Virus record (IMG/VR): IMGVR_UViG_3300035661_000042
Span: 1 to 64,000 of that record
DNA: 64,000 bases
From: a virus
Reading direction: 5' to 3' (one strand)
Below the pieces are notes generated by a model that did not search any database, was not told the DNA's origin, and was given only the letters and a program-made list of their open reading frames with translations. Positions 62,517 to 64,000 of this stretch are shown here, piece after piece. The translations under genes were made by a program, and so were the position numbers. The stretch's first letter is position 1; every line of letters begins with the position of its first letter.

Positions 62517-62542
62517 GAAAAGCACGCCGAAGCGTGCTTTTC
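62517..62542 (-). terminator. Intrinsic terminator after the tail-tube gene
   Basis: An 11-bp stem GAAAAGCACGC / GCGTGCTTTTC with a 4-nt loop (UUCG in the minus-strand RNA), followed on the minus strand by TTTTAG. It lies 18 bp beyond the gp19 stop. Confidence 0.88.
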
Positions 62543-62559
62543 TACAATCGTGATCAGGC

Positions 62560-63150
62560 TTAACCGATCTTACCAGCACCACCAGAAGCGATGCCTTGAC
62601 CTTGCGCATATCCACCAATATTCTGGCGTGCGTGATCATAGCTGATTGACATAACAATTGTTACTGGGTCAGCTGTTGAGTAGTCAAGTTCTGTCCAGTC
62701 AACGTTTTCAAACCAGCAGCCTTCCATTGTCCAGCGCTCGGTAACTTGATCGTTGCCGTCAAGCATTTCGAGATATGTAACAAACTTGTAGATTGAACCT
62801 TCACCAGCTGCTGCAAGCCATTGGCCTTCTGCACCAATCAACCACTGTTGCTTTTGCAGTTGTGCTTGAATTACTTGTGAAGCTGAACCTGTGACGTCGT
62901 CCTGAACTGTGAGAGCCATTGGATCCCACGAGTGCTTTCCTGCAACATACGACACAGAGTTGTAACGGTGAAGTTCAACTTTTGCGAATGTCAACTTTGG
63001 ACGATTGATGTTAATCGCTTGCATTGATACAGGTTGGCTGTCAGTGCCGCCGCCCATATTAGCAAACGTTACACGCCAGCGGTTTTTTTGCTTTGGATGT
63101 AGGATACCTGAACCTACGCCTGGGATGCCGATATCGTTGATTGTGCTCAC
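62560..63150 (-). CDS. 19: Tail tube protein gp19
   Basis: The 196-aa protein starts with GTG at 63150 behind a strong ribosome-binding site (AAGGAGATAAGT). It has the tube fold strands of T4 gp19: NRWRVTFANMGGG, VSMQAININRPKLTFAKVEL, KHSWDPMALTVQDDV and RWTMEGCWFENVDWTELDYS. The C-terminal Gly-rich tail (AQGQGIASGGAGKIG) is short. It forms the inner tube of the contractile tail. Confidence 0.9.
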   Translation of the reverse strand: MSTINDIGIPGVGSGILHPKQKNRWRVTFANMGGGTDSQPVSMQAININRPKLTFAKVELHRYNSVSYVAGKHSWDPMALTVQDDVTGSASQVIQAQLQKQQWLIGAEGQWLAAAGEGSIYKFVTYLEMLDGNDQVTERWTMEGCWFENVDWTELDYSTADPVTIVMSISYDHARQNIGGYAQGQGIASGGAGKIG

Positions 63151-63169
63151 ACTTATCTCCTTGTATGGC

Positions 63170-63176
63170 TATTTAG
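63170..63176 (-). promoter_or_regulatory. Variant late promoter core before gp19
   Basis: CTAAATA on the minus strand, one base from the consensus, 20 bp before the gp19 GTG. Confidence 0.5.
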
Positions 63177-63177
63177 A

Positions 63178-64000
63178 TTAGATTTGTGCGCCGGTCGCAA
63201 CAATGCGGATTGGGATGTACAAGAATTCAGCTGCACGAACAGGCTTCAAAGCGATGTCGATGTACAGTTCATTCCGGTCAATCCGATCAGGCGTGTTATT
63301 GGACTCATCGCAGACCGTAGCAAAGTCATACAGACCGCGCTTGACAATCAAATCTCCGAGGAAGCCATCAACTGTTGCTTTCAGGTTATCACGTGTTAGT
63401 TGGTCGTTCGGTTCAAAGATGAACGACATTGTGTTCTTACGTAGTTGACGACGGATGTAACCAATCAAACGCTCTACGTTGATACGGTCACGTGCCGAAG
63501 CATCAGGCGCAGAAGTCTTTTGACCCCACACAATAATGCCGCGTCCTGGGAAGAACACGATTGGGTTGATATTTGTGAAGTACTTGTACAAGTTATCACG
63601 TTGACCTTGGTTAAGAGCAACTTCATTAAACGTTGTTGCTGTGCCAAGTGTACCTGTCACATAACCAATGTTTGAAGCACCAGATACCAAGCCACGACGT
63701 GTACCAGCTGGGGCGAACCACAGCTCGGATACTTCATCGCTGTATGCCATTGTGCGCAGAGCGATACCAGATGCGGCAACAAATACGTCTGTTCCGTCGA
63801 GGTTTGAAGCAAACCCGTGTGGGTAGTAGTATGCCAAGCCTGGTGAAGTACGGCGTGATACAGTAGCTGCCCAAAGTGCAACGTCTTCTGGTGTCTTGTC
63901 GAATGGAACATCACCAATTACGAATGCTTCGTCTTGAATGTCTACACGCAAGTTGATCATTTCGTCAACGAGCTCTGGGAAACCAGGGCACAGAATCAAG
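63178..64000 (-). CDS. 18: Tail sheath protein gp18, C-terminal part (runs off the window)
   Basis: At least 273 codons are open from the right edge, so the N-terminus is missing. The sequence has sheath features: VPFDKTPEDVALWAATVSRR, SPGLAYYYPHG, RTMAYSDEVSELWFAPAGTR, FFPGRGIIVWGQKTS, INVERLIGYIRRQLRKNTM and FLYIPIRIVATG. These match the conserved C-terminal domain of T4-like gp18, the contractile sheath. It lies directly upstream of gp19. Confidence 0.93.
   Translation of the reverse strand, partial: LILCPGFPELVDEMINLRVDIQDEAFVIGDVPFDKTPEDVALWAATVSRRTSPGLAYYYPHGFASNLDGTDVFVAASGIALRTMAYSDEVSELWFAPAGTRRGLVSGASNIGYVTGTLGTATTFNEVALNQGQRDNLYKYFTNINPIVFFPGRGIIVWGQKTSAPDASARDRINVERLIGYIRRQLRKNTMSFIFEPNDQLTRDNLKATVDGFLGDLIVKRGLYDFATVCDESNNTPDRIDRNELYIDIALKPVRAAEFLYIPIRIVATGAQI

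Overview
The window is part of a large T4-like contractile-tailed phage genome (myovirus, T4/cyanophage-like lineage, probably jumbo-sized or close to it). The T4 core is recognisable: clamp loader (gp44, gp62), recombination proteins (UvsX, UvsY, UvsW), single-strand binding protein gp32, terminase (gp16, gp17), head completion protein gp4, tail tube gp19, tail sheath gp18 and a gp54/gp48-like tube initiator. Fifteen exact copies of a T4-type late promoter core (ATAAATA) sit in front of structural genes. The host cannot be named. No tRNA, CRISPR array or integrase was seen.

Layout. 1-12.1 kb (minus): tail-fibre genes enclosing an unusual operon. In transcription order this is a 444-aa fibre, a fibre with a C-terminal Hint domain, a 67-aa peptide ending in alternating Cys-Asn, a 304-aa unknown protein, and four consecutive radical-SAM enzymes. 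12.1-26.7 kb (minus): replication/recombination and accessory genes, namely MazG-like fusion, gp62, gp44, membrane protein with a VEP repeat, tandem-GroES co-chaperonin, DNA polymerase III alpha fragment, homing endonuclease, UvsW, UvsY, RlaP-like nucleotidyltransferase, UvsX and gp32. 26.9-42.8 kb (minus): about 16 kb of fibre genes in paralogous families, including a 1679-aa fibre. 42.9-54.4 kb (plus): a strand-switched island of virion-type genes, including 1788-aa and 920-aa proteins, started by divergent late promoters. 54.4-64 kb (minus): SWIM zinc protein, 597-aa lectin-like protein, polynucleotide kinase-like protein, HNH endonuclease, HD hydrolase, then terminase, head completion, tube and sheath genes.

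The most interesting system is the operon at 3.0-10.7 kb. It looks like a ribosomally made, post-translationally modified peptide (RiPP) pathway run by a phage and co-expressed with its tail fibres. The candidate substrate has a small fibre-like N-terminal part with a His-x-His motif, resembling part of the neighbouring Hint protein, and a C-terminal Cys-Asn repeat. Four radical-SAM enzymes follow with 1-4 bp overlaps, at least three of them with SPASM-like auxiliary cluster domains. The inference is that the phage enzymatically modifies a peptide on its own tail apparatus. No database search could be run; all family calls rest on motifs read in the translated sequence.
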